A DNA stretch of 64,000 nucleotides from Oscillospiraceae bacterium (lineage in GTDB: Bacteria; Bacillota; Clostridia; Oscillospirales; Ruminococcaceae): positions 1 through 64,000 of the forward strand of contig JAAWDH010000051.1 of assembly GCA_022793675.1 (NCBI GenBank), read 5' to 3'. The position numbers were made by a program, and so were the translations under genes. Of the stretch, positions 51,207 through 60,571 are shown piece after piece. Positions within the stretch are counted from its first letter, which is position 1. Each line of letters opens with the position of its first letter. Below the pieces are notes generated by a model, which saw nothing but the letters and a program-made list of their open reading frames with translations, did no database searches and was not told the DNA's origin.

Positions 51207-51533
51207 TTAGAAAGTTTCACCGCAGGAAGCGTGTTTGCACTGCCGCACCTTGGCGCCGCCTTCCGTAATCTTGTGGCCCACCCGGGTGGGCTTGCCGCAT
51301 TTGGGGCAGACCGGCATGACCTTGCTGGCGTAGAGGGGGGCCTCCGCCTTGACAATGCCGCCCTGCTGGCCCATGGCGCGGGGCTTCAGGTGCTTAGTGG
51401 CCAGGTTGCAGCCTTCCACGATCACTTTGCCTTCGCTGGGGCTGACTTCCAGGACTTTGCCAGTCCTGCCCTTATCCTTGCCGCTGATAATCATAACCGT
51501 ATCGCCGGTTTTGACGTGCATTTTACGAGCCAT
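51207..51533 (-). CDS. rplX: Ribosomal protein L24
   Basis: This 108-residue L24 has the KOW-type N-terminus [20 protein letters not shown]. Its C-terminal part has a Cys-x2-Cys in [12 protein letters not shown] and later cysteines in [12 protein letters not shown], suggesting a zinc ribbon more extended than in Bacillus L24. ATG 51533 follows AAGGAGGTGCGG. Confidence 0.95.
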   Translation of the reverse strand: MARKMHVKTGDTVMIISGKDKGRTGKVLEVSPSEGKVIVEGCNLATKHLKPRAMGQQGGIVKAEAPLYASKVMPVCPKCGKPTRVGHKITEGGAKVRQCKHASCGETF

Positions 51534-51546
51534 ATTCCGCACCTCC

Positions 51547-51915
51547 TTACAGTACTTCCGGAGCCAAGGAGAGGATCTTCATGTAGTCTTTCTCACGAAG
51601 CTCTCTGGCCACCGGCCCAAAAATACGGGTGCCTCTGGGGTTCTTATCTTCTTTGATCAAAACGGCGGCGTTCTCGTCAAAGCGGATATAGGTGCCGTCT
51701 TCGCGGCGCAGCCCTTTGACCGAACGGACGATGACGGCTTTTACCACGTCACCCTTTTTTACAACTCCGCCGGGTGTTGCTTTTTTAACGGAACAGACCA
51801 CGACATCGCCGATGTTGGCGTACCTTCTGCCGGACCCGCCCAAAACACGGATGCACATGAGTTCCTTTGCACCGGTGTTGTCTGCGACCTTCATGCGACT
51901 CTGCATCTGAATCAC
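51547..51915 (-). CDS. rplN: Ribosomal protein L14
   Basis: This 122-residue L14 begins [20 protein letters not shown] and includes [20 protein letters not shown] and [20 protein letters not shown]. It lies at the subunit interface where RsfS also binds. Start and length are normal; 87 bp separate it from rpsQ upstream. Confidence 0.97.
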   Translation of the reverse strand: MIQMQSRMKVADNTGAKELMCIRVLGGSGRRYANIGDVVVCSVKKATPGGVVKKGDVVKAVIVRSVKGLRREDGTYIRFDENAAVLIKEDKNPRGTRIFGPVARELREKDYMKILSLAPEVL

Positions 51916-52002
51916 AGTACGTTCCTCCTTTCAAGATCGGGGCCTGGGAATCGTTGGCCCCATGAAAGCCTCCTGCTTCAAAATAAAAGCAGAACGGGCG
52001 TC

Positions 52003-52257
52003 TTATTTCGCCTTCTCGATGATTTCAACGACTCTCCATCTCTTGTCCTTGGACAGGGGGCGGGTCTCCATCAGCAGAACCTTATCGCCCTCATGGCAGG
52101 CGTTGGCCTCGTCATGGGCTTTGACCTTAACGGTCCGCTTGATGATCTTTTTATAAAGGGGGTGTTTTACATTGTCATAAATGGCGACCACAACAGTCTT
52201 ATCCATTTTGTCGCTGACAACGGTGCCGACCCTGGTCTTTCTCAGATTTCTTTCCAC
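52003..52257 (-). CDS. rpsQ: Ribosomal protein S17
   Basis: This 84-residue S17 has [40 protein letters not shown] and [20 protein letters not shown]. It is an OB-fold primary 16S rRNA-binding protein. It follows rpmC by 18 bp. Confidence 0.97.
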   Translation of the reverse strand: MERNLRKTRVGTVVSDKMDKTVVVAIYDNVKHPLYKKIIKRTVKVKAHDEANACHEGDKVLLMETRPLSKDKRWRVVEIIEKAK

Positions 52258-52275
52258 GATCTGGTCCTCCCTTCC

Positions 52276-52479
52276 TTATCTGGCGCCTTCTTTGGCATCC
52301 AGCTCCTGCATAACGGTCATAACGCGGGCAATGTCCTTTTTGACGGCCCGGATCCGCATTGGATTATCCAGCTGGTTGACAGCAAGCTGGAAGCGCAGGT
52401 TAAAGAGTTCAGCCTTCAGATCATTCAGTTTGTCCTGCAGCTCGACAGCCGACAGCTCTCTTACTTCTTTTGCTCTCAT
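52276..52479 (-). CDS. rpmC: Ribosomal protein L29
   Basis: This 67-residue L29 is two antiparallel helices: [20 protein letters not shown] and [20 protein letters not shown], followed by a basic end. It sits near the peptide exit and contacts trigger factor and SRP. It overlaps rplP by 4 bp. Confidence 0.96.
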   Translation of the reverse strand: MRAKEVRELSAVELQDKLNDLKAELFNLRFQLAVNQLDNPMRIRAVKKDIARVMTVMQELDAKEGAR

Positions 52480-52904
52480 TCCTGCTCACCACCCATTTCT
52501 TCTTTCTTGATAAACTTGCACTTGATGGGGAGTTTATGGGCTGCAAGACGCATAGCCTCGCGTGCCAGATCCTCGCTAACGCCGGCGATCTCAAACATGA
52601 CGCGGCCGGGCTTCACCACGCTGACCCAATATTCGGGCGAGCCTTTACCTTTACCCATTCGGGTTTCGGCCGGCTGCTCGGTAACGGGCTTGTCGGGGAA
52701 GATTTTGATCCAGACCTGGCCGCCGCGCTTGATATAACGGGTCATAGCAATACGGGCTGCTTCAATCTGGTTGGAGGTGATCCAGCAAGGCTCCAGCGCC
52801 TGGAGGCCGTAATCACCATAAGTTACAGTATTTCCGCGAAGGGCCTTGCCCTTCATCCGCCCTCTCTGCTGACGGCGGTACTTCACACGCTTTGGGAGAA
52901 GCAT
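52476..52904 (-). CDS. rplP: Ribosomal protein L16
   Basis: This 142-residue L16 starts [20 protein letters not shown] and contains [20 protein letters not shown] and [20 protein letters not shown]. It helps position A-site tRNA. Its ATG shares one base with the rpsC stop, a tight coupling. Confidence 0.97.
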   Translation of the reverse strand: MLLPKRVKYRRQQRGRMKGKALRGNTVTYGDYGLQALEPCWITSNQIEAARIAMTRYIKRGGQVWIKIFPDKPVTEQPAETRMGKGKGSPEYWVSVVKPGRVMFEIAGVSEDLAREAMRLAAHKLPIKCKFIKKEEMGGEQE

Positions 52905-53632
52905 TATTTGCTGCCTCCTTCCTGTCTGGGCCTTCTGCTTCTGGGCCTATCGCTTCTATCGCCGCGATCCCTGGGGGTTCTGGCGGGTTTCTTGGTGATT
53001 TCGCCCTTCAGGACCTCGCCGGTATAGATCCAAACCTTGACGCCGATCTTGCCGTAGGTGGTGTCCGCCTCAGCAAAGCCGTAGTCGATATCGGCGCGGA
53101 TGGTTTGCAGCGGGATGGTGCCCTCGTTGTAGCTTTCGCTTCTGGCGATTTCAGCGCCGCCAAGGCGTCCAGAAACGGTAGCCTTGATGCCCTTAGCGCC
53201 AAGCCGCATGGCGCGGCCGATGGACTGCTTCATCGCGCGGCGGAAAGAGATACGCCTTTCCAGCTGGGAAGCGATGCTCTCTGCCACCAGCTGGGCGGAC
53301 AGGTCGGGCTGCTTCACCTCAATGATGTTGATATGAACGGTTTTGCCGATCATTTTTTCCAGCTGCCCGCGCAGCTCGTTGATTTTTGCGCCGCCCTGGC
53401 CGATAACCATACCTGGTTTGGCGCAATGGATGTGGATTCTGACTTTCTGTGCATCGCGTTCGATCTCGATGCGGGGGACGCCGGCGTCTTTCAGACCCTT
53501 TTTGATAAAATTACGGACTTTGTAATCCTCAACCAGGGTGTCGCCGAAAGCATTTCCTTCTGCAAACCAGCGGGAATCCCAATCTTTGATAACTCCTACA
53601 CGGAAGCCGTGCGGATTCACTTTTTGGCCCAT
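52904..53632 (-). CDS. rpsC: Ribosomal protein S3
   Basis: This 242-residue S3 has the N-terminal [20 protein letters not shown], a KH domain ([20 protein letters not shown]) and the C-terminal domain ([20 protein letters not shown]). The arginine-rich end is longer than in some relatives. S3 forms the mRNA entry site. Confidence 0.97.
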   Translation of the reverse strand: MGQKVNPHGFRVGVIKDWDSRWFAEGNAFGDTLVEDYKVRNFIKKGLKDAGVPRIEIERDAQKVRIHIHCAKPGMVIGQGGAKINELRGQLEKMIGKTVHINIIEVKQPDLSAQLVAESIASQLERRISFRRAMKQSIGRAMRLGAKGIKATVSGRLGGAEIARSESYNEGTIPLQTIRADIDYGFAEADTTYGKIGVKVWIYTGEVLKGEITKKPARTPRDRGDRSDRPRSRRPRQEGGSK

Positions 53633-53654
53633 AGTTTACCTCCTCTTCCAGCTC

Positions 53655-53990
53655 TTATTCCTTTTCCTTCAGGACAAGGGTAATATGCGAAGTCCTCTTG
53701 TACACGTGGTAAGCACGGCCATGCGGACCGGGTCTGATCCGCTTCATGATGGGCCCGGGGCAGACAAAGCACTCTGCCACATAGAGGTTGTCGGTGTCCA
53801 TGCTGAAGTTGTGATCCGCGTTGGCGATAGCCGATTTCAGAAGCTTTTCGAGGTCTTCACAAGCAGCTTTCGGCGTATGTTTCAAAACTGCCATAGCGGT
53901 AGCAGTATCCTTGCCTCTGATCAGGTTCAGGACGATCTGCACCTTTCTGGGAGCGATGCGAACATTTCTCAGGTAAGCTTTTGCTTCCAT
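53655..53990 (-). CDS. rplV: Ribosomal protein L22
   Basis: This 111-residue L22 has [20 protein letters not shown] and the C-terminal [20 protein letters not shown], whose loop lines the peptide exit tunnel and is a known site of macrolide resistance mutations. It lies between rpsS and rpsC. Confidence 0.97.
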   Translation of the reverse strand: MEAKAYLRNVRIAPRKVQIVLNLIRGKDTATAMAVLKHTPKAACEDLEKLLKSAIANADHNFSMDTDNLYVAECFVCPGPIMKRIRPGPHGRAYHVYKRTSHITLVLKEKE

Positions 53991-54012
53991 CTAAAAATCC
54001 TCCTTTCGGCCT

Positions 54013-54294
54013 TTACTTCCCGTTATTGGACGTCTTGGAACCGGCATGGCCCCGATAGGTCCTGGTGGGGGCAAATTCCCCCAGCTTATGGCCGACCATA
54101 TCCTCGGTCACATAGACCGGGACGTGTTTCCTGCCGTCATGCACAGCAAAGGTGTGCCCTACAAACTCCGGGAAAATCGTGGAGGCTCTGCTCCAGGTCT
54201 TGACGACCTTCTTTTCGCCGGCGGCGTTCATGGCCTCTACTTTTTTATACAGGGCTTCCTGGACGAAAGGGCCCTTCTTAATGCTTCTTCCCAT
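54013..54294 (-). CDS. rpsS: Ribosomal protein S19
   Basis: This 93-residue S19 begins [20 protein letters not shown] and includes [20 protein letters not shown] and [20 protein letters not shown]. It forms part of the small-subunit head with S13. Length and start are normal. Confidence 0.97.
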   Translation of the reverse strand: MGRSIKKGPFVQEALYKKVEAMNAAGEKKVVKTWSRASTIFPEFVGHTFAVHDGRKHVPVYVTEDMVGHKLGEFAPTRTYRGHAGSKTSNNGK

Positions 54295-54316
54295 TACTCA
54301 TCTGCCTCCTTTCAGC

Positions 54317-55150
54317 TTACTTGGCATTTCTGCGCTTCACGATAAATTTGTCGGAGCGATGATGTTTCTTCCGGGTCTTGTAGCCCAGAGTGGGTTTGCC
54401 CCAAGGAGAAACAGGACCGGGACGTCCGATAGGCGATTTGCCTTCGCCGCCGCCGTGAGGGTGGTCGCAGGGGTTCATGACAGAACCGCGGACCGTGGGC
54501 CGCCAGCCCATATGGCGTTTCCGGCCGGCTTTGCCGATGGAGACGTTTTCGTGGTCAATGTTGCTGACTTGGCCGATGGAAGCCTTGCACTGGACGGGGA
54601 TGTTGCGCAGCTCGCCAGAGGGGAGCCTTACCAGCGCATAAGCGCCTTCCTTCGCCATCAGCTGGGCCATGTTGCCGGCAGAACGCACCAGCTGGGCGCC
54701 CTTACCGGGGTACAGCTCAACCGCATGGATGAAAGTACCCACAGGGATGTTCTGCATCGGCAGGCAGTTGCCGGGCTTGATGTCGGCGTCAGCGCCGTTG
54801 CGAACCTTGTCGCCTACGTTCAGGCCGTTGGGGGCCAGGATGTAGCGCTTTTCGCCGTCCTCATACTGAACCAGCGCGATGAACGCCGAACGGTTGGGGT
54901 CATACTCCAGGGTCAGGACAGTGGCGTCCATGCCCAGTTTGTCGCGCTTGAAATCGATAACGCGGTATTTGGTGCGGTTGCCGCCGCCGTGATGGCGGAC
55001 GGTGATACGGCCGTAGCTGTTCCTACCGGCAGTCTTCTTCATGGGTTCGAGAAGGCTTCTCTCGGGCGCCACTTTGGACAGGCCAGAGTAGTCGGTTACG
55101 GTCATTTGGCGCCTGCCGGGGGTGGTAGGCTTATATGACTTAATCGCCAT
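54317..55150 (-). CDS. rplB: Ribosomal protein L2
   Basis: This 277-residue L2 has [40 protein letters not shown] and the conserved C-terminal [20 protein letters not shown], which contains the histidine region near the peptidyl transferase centre. A 122-bp gap with hairpins separates it from rplW. Confidence 0.97.
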   Translation of the reverse strand: MAIKSYKPTTPGRRQMTVTDYSGLSKVAPERSLLEPMKKTAGRNSYGRITVRHHGGGNRTKYRVIDFKRDKLGMDATVLTLEYDPNRSAFIALVQYEDGEKRYILAPNGLNVGDKVRNGADADIKPGNCLPMQNIPVGTFIHAVELYPGKGAQLVRSAGNMAQLMAKEGAYALVRLPSGELRNIPVQCKASIGQVSNIDHENVSIGKAGRKRHMGWRPTVRGSVMNPCDHPHGGGEGKSPIGRPGPVSPWGKPTLGYKTRKKHHRSDKFIVKRRNAK

Positions 55151-55179
55151 GATATTTCACTCTCCTGTTTTGGTTTCGC

Positions 55180-55251
55180 GGGGAACCCGGCTTCCGGCTC
55201 CCCATACCTACCCGGGATGTTTCATAATCCCGCATCCGGTCTATCCGGATG
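55180..55251 (-). promoter_or_regulatory. Paired hairpins in the rplW-rplB gap
   Basis: An imperfect GC-rich stem (GGGGAACCCGG-type, 55180-55203) and a perfect 7-bp hairpin (CATCCGG/CCGGATG, 55233-55251) occupy the 122-bp intercistronic gap. No T-run follows, so they more likely affect RNA processing or translation than termination. Confidence 0.4.
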
Positions 55252-55272
55252 TCTGAACCGGGTGATCCTTAA

Positions 55273-55566
55273 TTAGATCATGCCCTCGAAGAACTCGATG
55301 GTCTTGGAGCCCTCGGTCAGGGTTACAATAGCCTTTTTCCAGTCGGGGCGGTAACCCGCGGTGCGGCCCATCCTTTTGAAATGGCCCTTAACGCTCACGG
55401 TATTGACCTTCGCGACCTTGACGCTGAACAGCTCTTCAATTGCCTTAGCGATCTCAATCTTGTTCGCGTCCTTCGCAACCTTGAAGGTGTATTTCTTCTC
55501 GGCGACGCCATACATGGATTTTTCGGTAATGACAGGGGCGAGAATAATATCCTGTGCCTTCTTCAT
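55273..55566 (-). CDS. rplW: Ribosomal protein L23
   Basis: This 97-residue L23 has [40 protein letters not shown] and [20 protein letters not shown]. It is a docking site for trigger factor and SRP at the exit tunnel. It overlaps rplD by 1 bp. Confidence 0.97.
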   Translation of the reverse strand: MKKAQDIILAPVITEKSMYGVAEKKYTFKVAKDANKIEIAKAIEELFSVKVAKVNTVSVKGHFKRMGRTAGYRPDWKKAIVTLTEGSKTIEFFEGMI

Positions 55567-56189
55567 TACGCATACACCTCCTCGATTTTTGCCACCGCAT
55601 CCTGCGCCACGATAAAGCTGTCGCAGTTGAGGATGTCGTAGACGTTCAGGGTGTTGACATAGGCGGTCCTGACGCCGGGGATGTTTGCAAGGCTTCTGAC
55701 GACCTTCTCATCCACTGCGGGGAGAACCACCAGCGCCTTCTTTGCTGCGCCCAGCGCCTTGAGCATGGCGACCATAGCCTTGGTCTTGAACTCGCCTGTC
55801 TCAATCTTGTCCACAACGATCATGGCGTTGTCCAGGACTTTGGAAGAGAAAGCGGATTTCAGGGCCAGCCTCTTGACTTTCTTGTTCAGAGTCAAAGTAT
55901 AAGAACGGGGCTTGGGGCCTAACGCCACACCACCGTGGGTCCACTGGGGCGCGCGGATAGAACCCTGTCTTGCATGGCCTGTGCCCTTCTGTCTCCAGGG
56001 CTTGCGGCCGCCGCCCTTTACCTCGGTGCGGGTGAGGGTGGACTGGGTGCCCTGGCGCTGATTGGCCAGATAGGTCACCACAGCCTGGTGCATGACCACG
56101 GGATTCGGTTTAATGCCGAAAACGGTTTCGGACAGTTCCATAGAGGAAACTTCTTTACCGGTCATATCAAATACGGAAATTTTAGGCAT
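55566..56189 (-). CDS. rplD: Ribosomal protein L4
   Basis: This 207-residue L4 contains the tunnel loop [20 protein letters not shown], then [20 protein letters not shown] and [20 protein letters not shown]. In several bacteria L4 also represses the S10 operon through its leader, which matters because this operon has an attenuator-like leader. Confidence 0.97.
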   Translation of the reverse strand: MPKISVFDMTGKEVSSMELSETVFGIKPNPVVMHQAVVTYLANQRQGTQSTLTRTEVKGGGRKPWRQKGTGHARQGSIRAPQWTHGGVALGPKPRSYTLTLNKKVKRLALKSAFSSKVLDNAMIVVDKIETGEFKTKAMVAMLKALGAAKKALVVLPAVDEKVVRSLANIPGVRTAYVNTLNVYDILNCDSFIVAQDAVAKIEEVYA

Positions 56190-56206
56190 TCCAATTCCTC
56201 CTTCCC

Positions 56207-56839
56207 TTAGGCTTTCTTGCTGTCGGTGAGGACAACCACGCCGCCCTTGGGGCCGGGGATTGCGCCTTTGATAGCAATCAGATTGTTTTCAACGTCGATC
56301 TTGACGACTTCCAGGTGCTGGATAGTCACCCGTTCCGCGCCCATATGGCCAGCCATGCCCTTGCCCTTGAAGATCCTCGAAGGGTCGGAGATCGCGCCCA
56401 TAGAGCCGGGCTGGCGGGCAACCGGGCCGGTACCGTGGGATGCTCTCAGCGAAGCGTTGCCGTGACGCTTGATTGCGCCGGCGTAGCCTTTGCCCTTGCT
56501 GGTGCCGCAAGCATCAATGATGTCGCCGCACTGGAAGGTGTCCGCTTTGATGATGTCGCCCACGCTGTAGCCGCTGCAGTCGTCCATCCTAAATTCGCGC
56601 AGGAATTTCTTCGCCGCCACGTCCGCCTTCTCAAAGTGCCCTTTGAGGGGCTTGACCAGCTTCTGGGGCCGGACGTCGCCGAAACCCAGCTGGATCGCGT
56701 CATAGCCGTCGTTCTGCTGGGTCTTCTTCTGGACGACCACGCAAGGGCCGGCTTCGACAACAGTGACCGGGATGACTTTGCCGTTCTCGTCAAAGATCTG
56801 GGTCATGCCGATCTTCCTGCCGATGATACCTTTTTTCAT
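56207..56839 (-). CDS. rplC: Ribosomal protein L3
   Basis: This 210-residue L3 starts [20 protein letters not shown] and includes [20 protein letters not shown] and [20 protein letters not shown]. It has the conserved loop reaching toward the peptidyl transferase centre. A hairpin lies in the gap between rpsJ and this gene. Confidence 0.97.
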   Translation of the reverse strand: MKKGIIGRKIGMTQIFDENGKVIPVTVVEAGPCVVVQKKTQQNDGYDAIQLGFGDVRPQKLVKPLKGHFEKADVAAKKFLREFRMDDCSGYSVGDIIKADTFQCGDIIDACGTSKGKGYAGAIKRHGNASLRASHGTGPVARQPGSMGAISDPSRIFKGKGMAGHMGAERVTIQHLEVVKIDVENNLIAIKGAIPGPKGGVVVLTDSKKA

Positions 56840-56896
56840 CTTTACTTTCCTCCTGTCAGGTTATTGGTTGGCGTTCCACCAACTTGACCCCCATTG

Positions 56897-56919
56897 GTTC
56901 CCGCGCAGCGCGGGGGAAC
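56897..56919 (-). promoter_or_regulatory. GC-rich hairpin in the rpsJ-rplC gap
   Basis: GTTCCCGCGC (56897-56906) can pair with GCGCGGGGGAAC (56908-56919) with a small bulge. It lies in the 106-bp gap without a T-run. Confidence 0.4.
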
Positions 56920-56945
56920 TTGGTCTGCACAGCGTTTTTCAGAGA

Positions 56946-57263
56946 TCAGCGGATGATCTCAATATCCACGCCGGCGGGGAGCTCAAGGCCCTGCAGCGCC
57001 TCGACGGTCTTAGCGGAAGGCCGCATCACATCGATAAGCCGCTTATGGGTCCTCATTTCAAACTGCTCGCGGCTGTCCTTGTATTTGTGCACAGCGCGCA
57101 GGATGGTCACGATCTCCTTCTGGGTGGGCAGCGGGATGGGGCCAGCTACACGGGCGCCGGTCTTTTTCGCAGCCTCCACGATTTTTGCGGCGGAAGCATC
57201 CACCAAAGAAGCGTCGTAACCCTTCAGCTTGATTCTAAGTTTTTCATTGACTGCCACTGTCAT
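56946..57263 (-). CDS. rpsJ: Ribosomal protein S10
   Basis: This S10 ([60 protein letters not shown]) is the first gene of the ribosomal operon. ATG 57263 stands only 2 nt after GGAGG. GTG 57257 is better spaced, and either gives a normal 103-105-residue protein. S10 also takes part in transcription antitermination with NusB. The gene is preceded by a long leader with an attenuator-like hairpin. Confidence 0.96.
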   Translation of the reverse strand: MTVAVNEKLRIKLKGYDASLVDASAAKIVEAAKKTGARVAGPIPLPTQKEIVTILRAVHKYKDSREQFEMRTHKRLIDVMRPSAKTVEALQGLELPAGVDIEIIR

Positions 57264-57335
57264 CGCCTCCTGAAAATTTTGTGGGGACAAGACATTGTAT
57301 CGAACACGTTTCCGTGTGTTTCGCGGCCGGATAAT

Positions 57336-57377
57336 AAAAAATCGGAAAACCTGCCGCCCTTTAGCGCGCAGTTTTCC
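57336..57377 (-). terminator. Attenuator-like hairpin in the S10 operon leader
   Basis: On the minus strand GGAAAACTGC (57377-57368) pairs with GCAGGTTTTCC (57354-57344, one bulge), followed by six T residues (57341-57336). It lies about 75 bp before rpsJ and about 290 bp after the operon promoter, the position of a regulatory attenuator. Confidence 0.6.
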
Positions 57378-57672
57378 GGGTCCGTCTGGAAACGATACCG
57401 CCCGCCAAATCGCAGGTAGCACTTGCCGCCTAAAAAGGCGCAGTTTGCCGGACCTCCGCCGCTGGAACCCTGTCCTGCAAGCCTGCGCTAAGCAGGACCT
57501 GCCTCCTGTTTCCGGCACAAAAAGCCAGCCCTTATAGGCCCTCTTCGGCGTTATCCTCGGTATTCAATCTTTGTCGCCCGGTTTAAAATCGGACATACTC
57601 GGCGGAAATTCCCTGCCTTCTAAGCAGCAACCTCCCGCTTCATCGCATATCTGTTGCAGTTACGCACTAACG
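57378..57672 (-). promoter_or_regulatory. Long S10 operon leader
   Basis: About 290 bp between the operon promoter and the attenuator have no coding frame on the minus strand. They contain several short complementary blocks such as GCAGGTCCTGC and GCCTTTTTAGGC. Such a structured leader is what an autoregulated ribosomal operon would have. Confidence 0.5.
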
Positions 57673-57701
57673 ATTATATCGCATAAAACGCGCTTTGGCA
57701 A
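57673..57701 (-). promoter_or_regulatory. Main promoter of the ribosomal protein operon
   Basis: On the minus strand there is TTGCCA (57701-57696), 17 bp and TATAAT (57678-57673), giving a leader of about 400 nt before rpsJ. Confidence 0.8.
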
Positions 57702-57750
57702 GAGTTTTCCGGCACAAATTTATGAATATTCTGTAAATTATAGAGTTTGG

Positions 57751-57856
57751 TACGGGGAGTACGGGAGTACGACGCTTTCTGAAGAAAGCTTGGCAAAGAC
57801 TTTTCATCGCCAGGGTCACCGAGTAAACAGCCATACACGCCTACTGCGTCGGAAAG
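57751..57856 (+). repeat. Dispersed intergenic repeat, copy B
   Basis: This 106-bp copy has its 40-bp core at 57765-57804 and shares the right end GCCTACTGCGTCGGAAAG with copy C. It lies behind the S10 promoter and before the promoter of the plus-strand group, in inverted orientation to copy C at 61082-61196. Confidence 0.8.
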
Positions 57857-57891
57857 CAGCCGTAAACGCACAAATTGGGCAGACAATTTAC

Positions 57892-57920
57892 TTGCTTTTG
57901 CACAGTGCCTATGTTATACT
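57892..57920 (+). promoter_or_regulatory. Promoter of the plus-strand gene group
   Basis: TTGCTT (57892-57897), 17 bp and TATACT (57915-57920) lie 32 bp before the ATG of the decayed peptidase gene. It may now drive the traX-like and following genes. Confidence 0.65.
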
Positions 57921-57952
57921 GGATTCAATTATTTTAAAAAGAAGCGAGACTC

Positions 57953-58368
57953 ATGACACTTTTCTTATCCGGCGGTGGGAGCGGCTCACAGACAACCGAA
58001 GCGGTTGCCCGCTTCGGCCGCGCCCTCTCAGGCGATAAACCCCTCCTCTACATTCCCCTTGCCATGGAGCCGGAACGCTATGGTGCGCAGCGCCGACGAA
58101 CTGGCCGCGCTGGACTTTGAGGATTACGCCGGCATCTACATCGGCGGCGGCAATACCTTCAAACTGCTGCGGGATGCGTATCATCAGCCAGCGTTATGGT
58201 TACACCCATGACCTGGCCTGGTCGGTCATCAGCTTGGAGGAGCATCTTCCTTGGGGCAACTGGAAGTCCCGCTATTACAGCGATATGCTGGAATTGATTA
58301 TCCGCCAGATCAAAGAAAACGATGAAAAGGTGTTTGGCTGTATCCGCCAGCTAATCAATATGCTTTAA
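57953..58368 (+). pseudogene. Decayed peptidase S51 (PepE-like) fused by deletion to another gene's 3' end
   Basis: The first frame (MTLFLSGGGSGSQTTEAVAR, then PLLYIPLAMEPERY) is the N-terminus of a peptidase S51/dipeptidase E-like protein. Near 58079 the homology moves to another frame (ADELAALDFEDYAGIYIGGG, NTFKLL) with about 20 residues missing between. The catalytic serine region is absent. After about 58170 a third piece (WSVISLEEHLPWGNWKSRYY, KVFGCIRQLINML) looks like the C-terminus of an unrelated protein. At least two deletions have joined remnants of two genes, so no functional product is expected. Confidence 0.7.
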
Positions 58369-58387
58369 CCCAAAGGAGGCCCAACTT

Positions 58388-59143
58388 ATGCCCCAGCGCG
58401 GCTTATCCGCCCACACGCTGAAAATCATTGCCATCATCGCTATGACCATCGACCATATTGCCTGGGCGTTTGTAGACGCCTGCTCTGCTGCTGGTATTTT
58501 AATGCACCTGGTTGGCCGGCTCACTGCGCCGATTATGTGCTTTTTTATCGCAGAAGGCTACGCCCATACCCGCAACGCCAACCGTTATGCGCTGCGGCTG
58601 CTTGTTTTCGCGCTGATTTCCTGGTTCCCGTTCATTTTCTTTGAGGCGGGCGGGCTGCCGCCTTTAGCGCTGCTGCCCCAGATGAGCATGATCTACACGC
58701 TGTTCCTTGCCCTAGCCGCTTTGATTGTCCGGAACCAGGTAAAAGAAGGCTTTATCCGGGTGCTGGTTATTATTGTCATCTGTCTGCTGTCGACGATGGG
58801 GGACTGGCCGATTTTTGGCGTGCTTTATGTACTGGCTTTCAGCTGCGGCCGAGGCAGCTTTAAAAAACAGGCTTTCTGGTTTTCCGTTGTCTCTATTCTA
58901 ATGATAGCCTTTTTCTCCCTTCCCTATTTCCTCACCCTGACGCAGCCTGGCTCGGGCCTTGTATTCAGCTTCTCCTCTTTCATGGGAAGAGCGGGGATGC
59001 AGGCCGGCGTATTCCTGGCGCTGCCGCTGCTTTACTGTTATAATGGACAGAAAGGGGGCGGAAAAGGGGGTAAATGGCTTTTCTACATCTATTATCCCGC
59101 GCATCTCGTCCTGTTGGGAATTTTGCAGATGCTGCTGAAATAA
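58388..59143 (+). CDS. TraX-family membrane protein
   Basis: This 251-residue polytopic protein starts LSAHTLKIIAIIAMTIDHIA and has about eight membrane helices with conserved MHLVGRLTAPIMCFFIAEGY and CYNGQKGG. In the F plasmid, TraX acetylates pilin. Chromosomal Firmicutes homologues are probably membrane acyltransferases of unknown target. AAAGGAGG precedes the ATG. It is the first intact gene of the plus-strand group. Confidence 0.85.
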   Translation: MPQRGLSAHTLKIIAIIAMTIDHIAWAFVDACSAAGILMHLVGRLTAPIMCFFIAEGYAHTRNANRYALRLLVFALISWFPFIFFEAGGLPPLALLPQMSMIYTLFLALAALIVRNQVKEGFIRVLVIIVICLLSTMGDWPIFGVLYVLAFSCGRGSFKKQAFWFSVVSILMIAFFSLPYFLTLTQPGSGLVFSFSSFMGRAGMQAGVFLALPLLYCYNGQKGGGKGGKWLFYIYYPAHLVLLGILQMLLK

Positions 59144-59155
59144 CAAGGAGGTCTT

Positions 59156-59590
59156 ATGGAAATCACTATTCGCCCCATCCGGCCTGAAGACTGCCAGGCT
59201 GTTACAGAGCTTTGGAACCATGAGCTGGGCAACTGGGATGTTACCACTGAAAACCTTGCGGTCACGCTGGCCAAAATGGAAAAGGCCGGTATTTACACCA
59301 CTCTTGTCGCCCTAGCCGACGGCAGGGCGGCCGGCTTTATCACCATGGTTGAAGTTATGGCCGCCGGGTTCCCAGTAGGCTATCTGAAAATCAACGGCTT
59401 AGCCGTCAAAGAAGCCTTCCAGCGCCAAGGCATCGGCGCACAGCTTCTAAAGGCGGCCGAAGCCCTCGCCGCCCAAAAAGGGATCAGCCATATTGGGCTG
59501 GCCAGCGGATTCAAACGCACCGCCGCCCATACTTTCTATGAACGTCAGGGCTACGTCAAAGGGTCCTATTATTTCAGCAAAGAGGTGTAG
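59156..59590 (+). CDS. GNAT-family N-acetyltransferase
   Basis: This 144-residue acetyltransferase has the acetyl-CoA-binding motif VKEAFQRQGIGAQLLKAAEA (Q/R-x2-G-x-G/A) and the following AAHTFYERQGYV stretch of the GNAT fold. The substrate is not predictable. AAGGAGGTC precedes ATG 59156. It is 12 bp after the traX-like gene. Confidence 0.85.
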   Translation: MEITIRPIRPEDCQAVTELWNHELGNWDVTTENLAVTLAKMEKAGIYTTLVALADGRAAGFITMVEVMAAGFPVGYLKINGLAVKEAFQRQGIGAQLLKAAEALAAQKGISHIGLASGFKRTAAHTFYERQGYVKGSYYFSKEV

Positions 59591-59624
59591 CCCCTCTGTG
59601 CCAGTTTTCAAGGAGGTTGTTATT

Positions 59625-60044
59625 TTGGTTTCCTTTACCAGCATTACGGTGCGCTATGCCGAAACCGACCAGATGGGCATCGCCCATCACTCCAATTATG
59701 CGATCTGGTATGAGCAAGCCCGTACCGAATTCATCCGCGCCCTTGGCTCTTCCTACGGCCAGATTGAAAAGGACGGCGTATGGCTGCCGCTGCTCTCGCT
59801 GCACTGCGAGTTTAAAAGCCCGGCGCTTTATGAAGACCAGCTGACCATCAAAACCGCCATCGGCCTGCTGACCCCTTCGCGAATCCAGTTCGACTATGAG
59901 GTCAAGCGCGAGGGCGTCCTGCTCGGCAAGGGTTTTACCGCCCATGCCTTCACTACCCCCGCCCTGCGGCCGATGAACCTGAAAAAACACCATCCCGCCC
60001 TCTATGCGCTGCTGCAGGGGGCCTTTGAGGAGGAAAAGCCATGA
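59625..60044 (+). CDS. Acyl-CoA thioesterase, YbgC/FadM type
   Basis: This 139-residue hotdog-fold thioesterase has the N-terminal motif VRYAETDQMGIAHHSNYAIW with the catalytic Asp (D-Q-M-G) and EQARTEFIRALG. The start is a TTG at 59625 following AAGGAGGTTG; no ATG in frame is closer. It probably hydrolyses short acyl-CoA or related thioesters. It overlaps the dCTP deaminase gene by 4 bp. Confidence 0.85.
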   Translation: MVSFTSITVRYAETDQMGIAHHSNYAIWYEQARTEFIRALGSSYGQIEKDGVWLPLLSLHCEFKSPALYEDQLTIKTAIGLLTPSRIQFDYEVKREGVLLGKGFTAHAFTTPALRPMNLKKHHPALYALLQGAFEEEKP

Positions 60045-60571
60045 TCCTTTCCGGCAAGGAAATCCTACGGCATATCGGCAAAGAAATCATCATCGACCCC
60101 TTCGACCCCAAACGCCTCAACCCCAACAGCTATAACCTTTCCCTGGCAGACGAGCTGCTGACGTATGAAACGGCTACATTGGATATGAAGCTTCAAAACC
60201 CTGTGCGGCATATCGCTATCCCCAAAGAAGGGCTGGTCTTGGAGCCAAACCGCCTTTACCTAGGGCGCACCAACGAATACACGGAAACAAAGGGCTTCGT
60301 GCCGATGCTGGAAGGCCGTTCGTCTACGGGACGGCTGGGACTATTTATCCATGTGACGGCAGGTTTCGGCGACGTGGGGTTTGCCGGATGCTGGACGCTG
60401 GAAATTTTCTGCGTCCAGCCTGTGCGCATCTATCCCAATGTGCAGATCTGCCAAATCTACTATCACGACATCCTGGGGGAATACGATCCCTATACCAGCG
60501 GCAAATACCAAGGCAGCCGCGAAATTCGCCCGAGCCTCATGTACAAGGACTTTGAGGACAGGCAGGAATGA
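60041..60571 (+). CDS. dcd: dCTP deaminase
   Basis: This 176-residue enzyme converts dCTP to dUTP, or to dUMP in bifunctional forms. The core motif EGRSSTGRLGLFIHVTAGFG, followed by DVGFAGCWTLE with the catalytic Glu, is well conserved, as is the N-terminal LNPNSYNLSLADEL. Length fits the 175-190 residues of the family. It is linked to the thioesterase by an ATGA overlap. Confidence 0.9.
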   Translation: MILSGKEILRHIGKEIIIDPFDPKRLNPNSYNLSLADELLTYETATLDMKLQNPVRHIAIPKEGLVLEPNRLYLGRTNEYTETKGFVPMLEGRSSTGRLGLFIHVTAGFGDVGFAGCWTLEIFCVQPVRIYPNVQICQIYYHDILGEYDPYTSGKYQGSREIRPSLMYKDFEDRQE

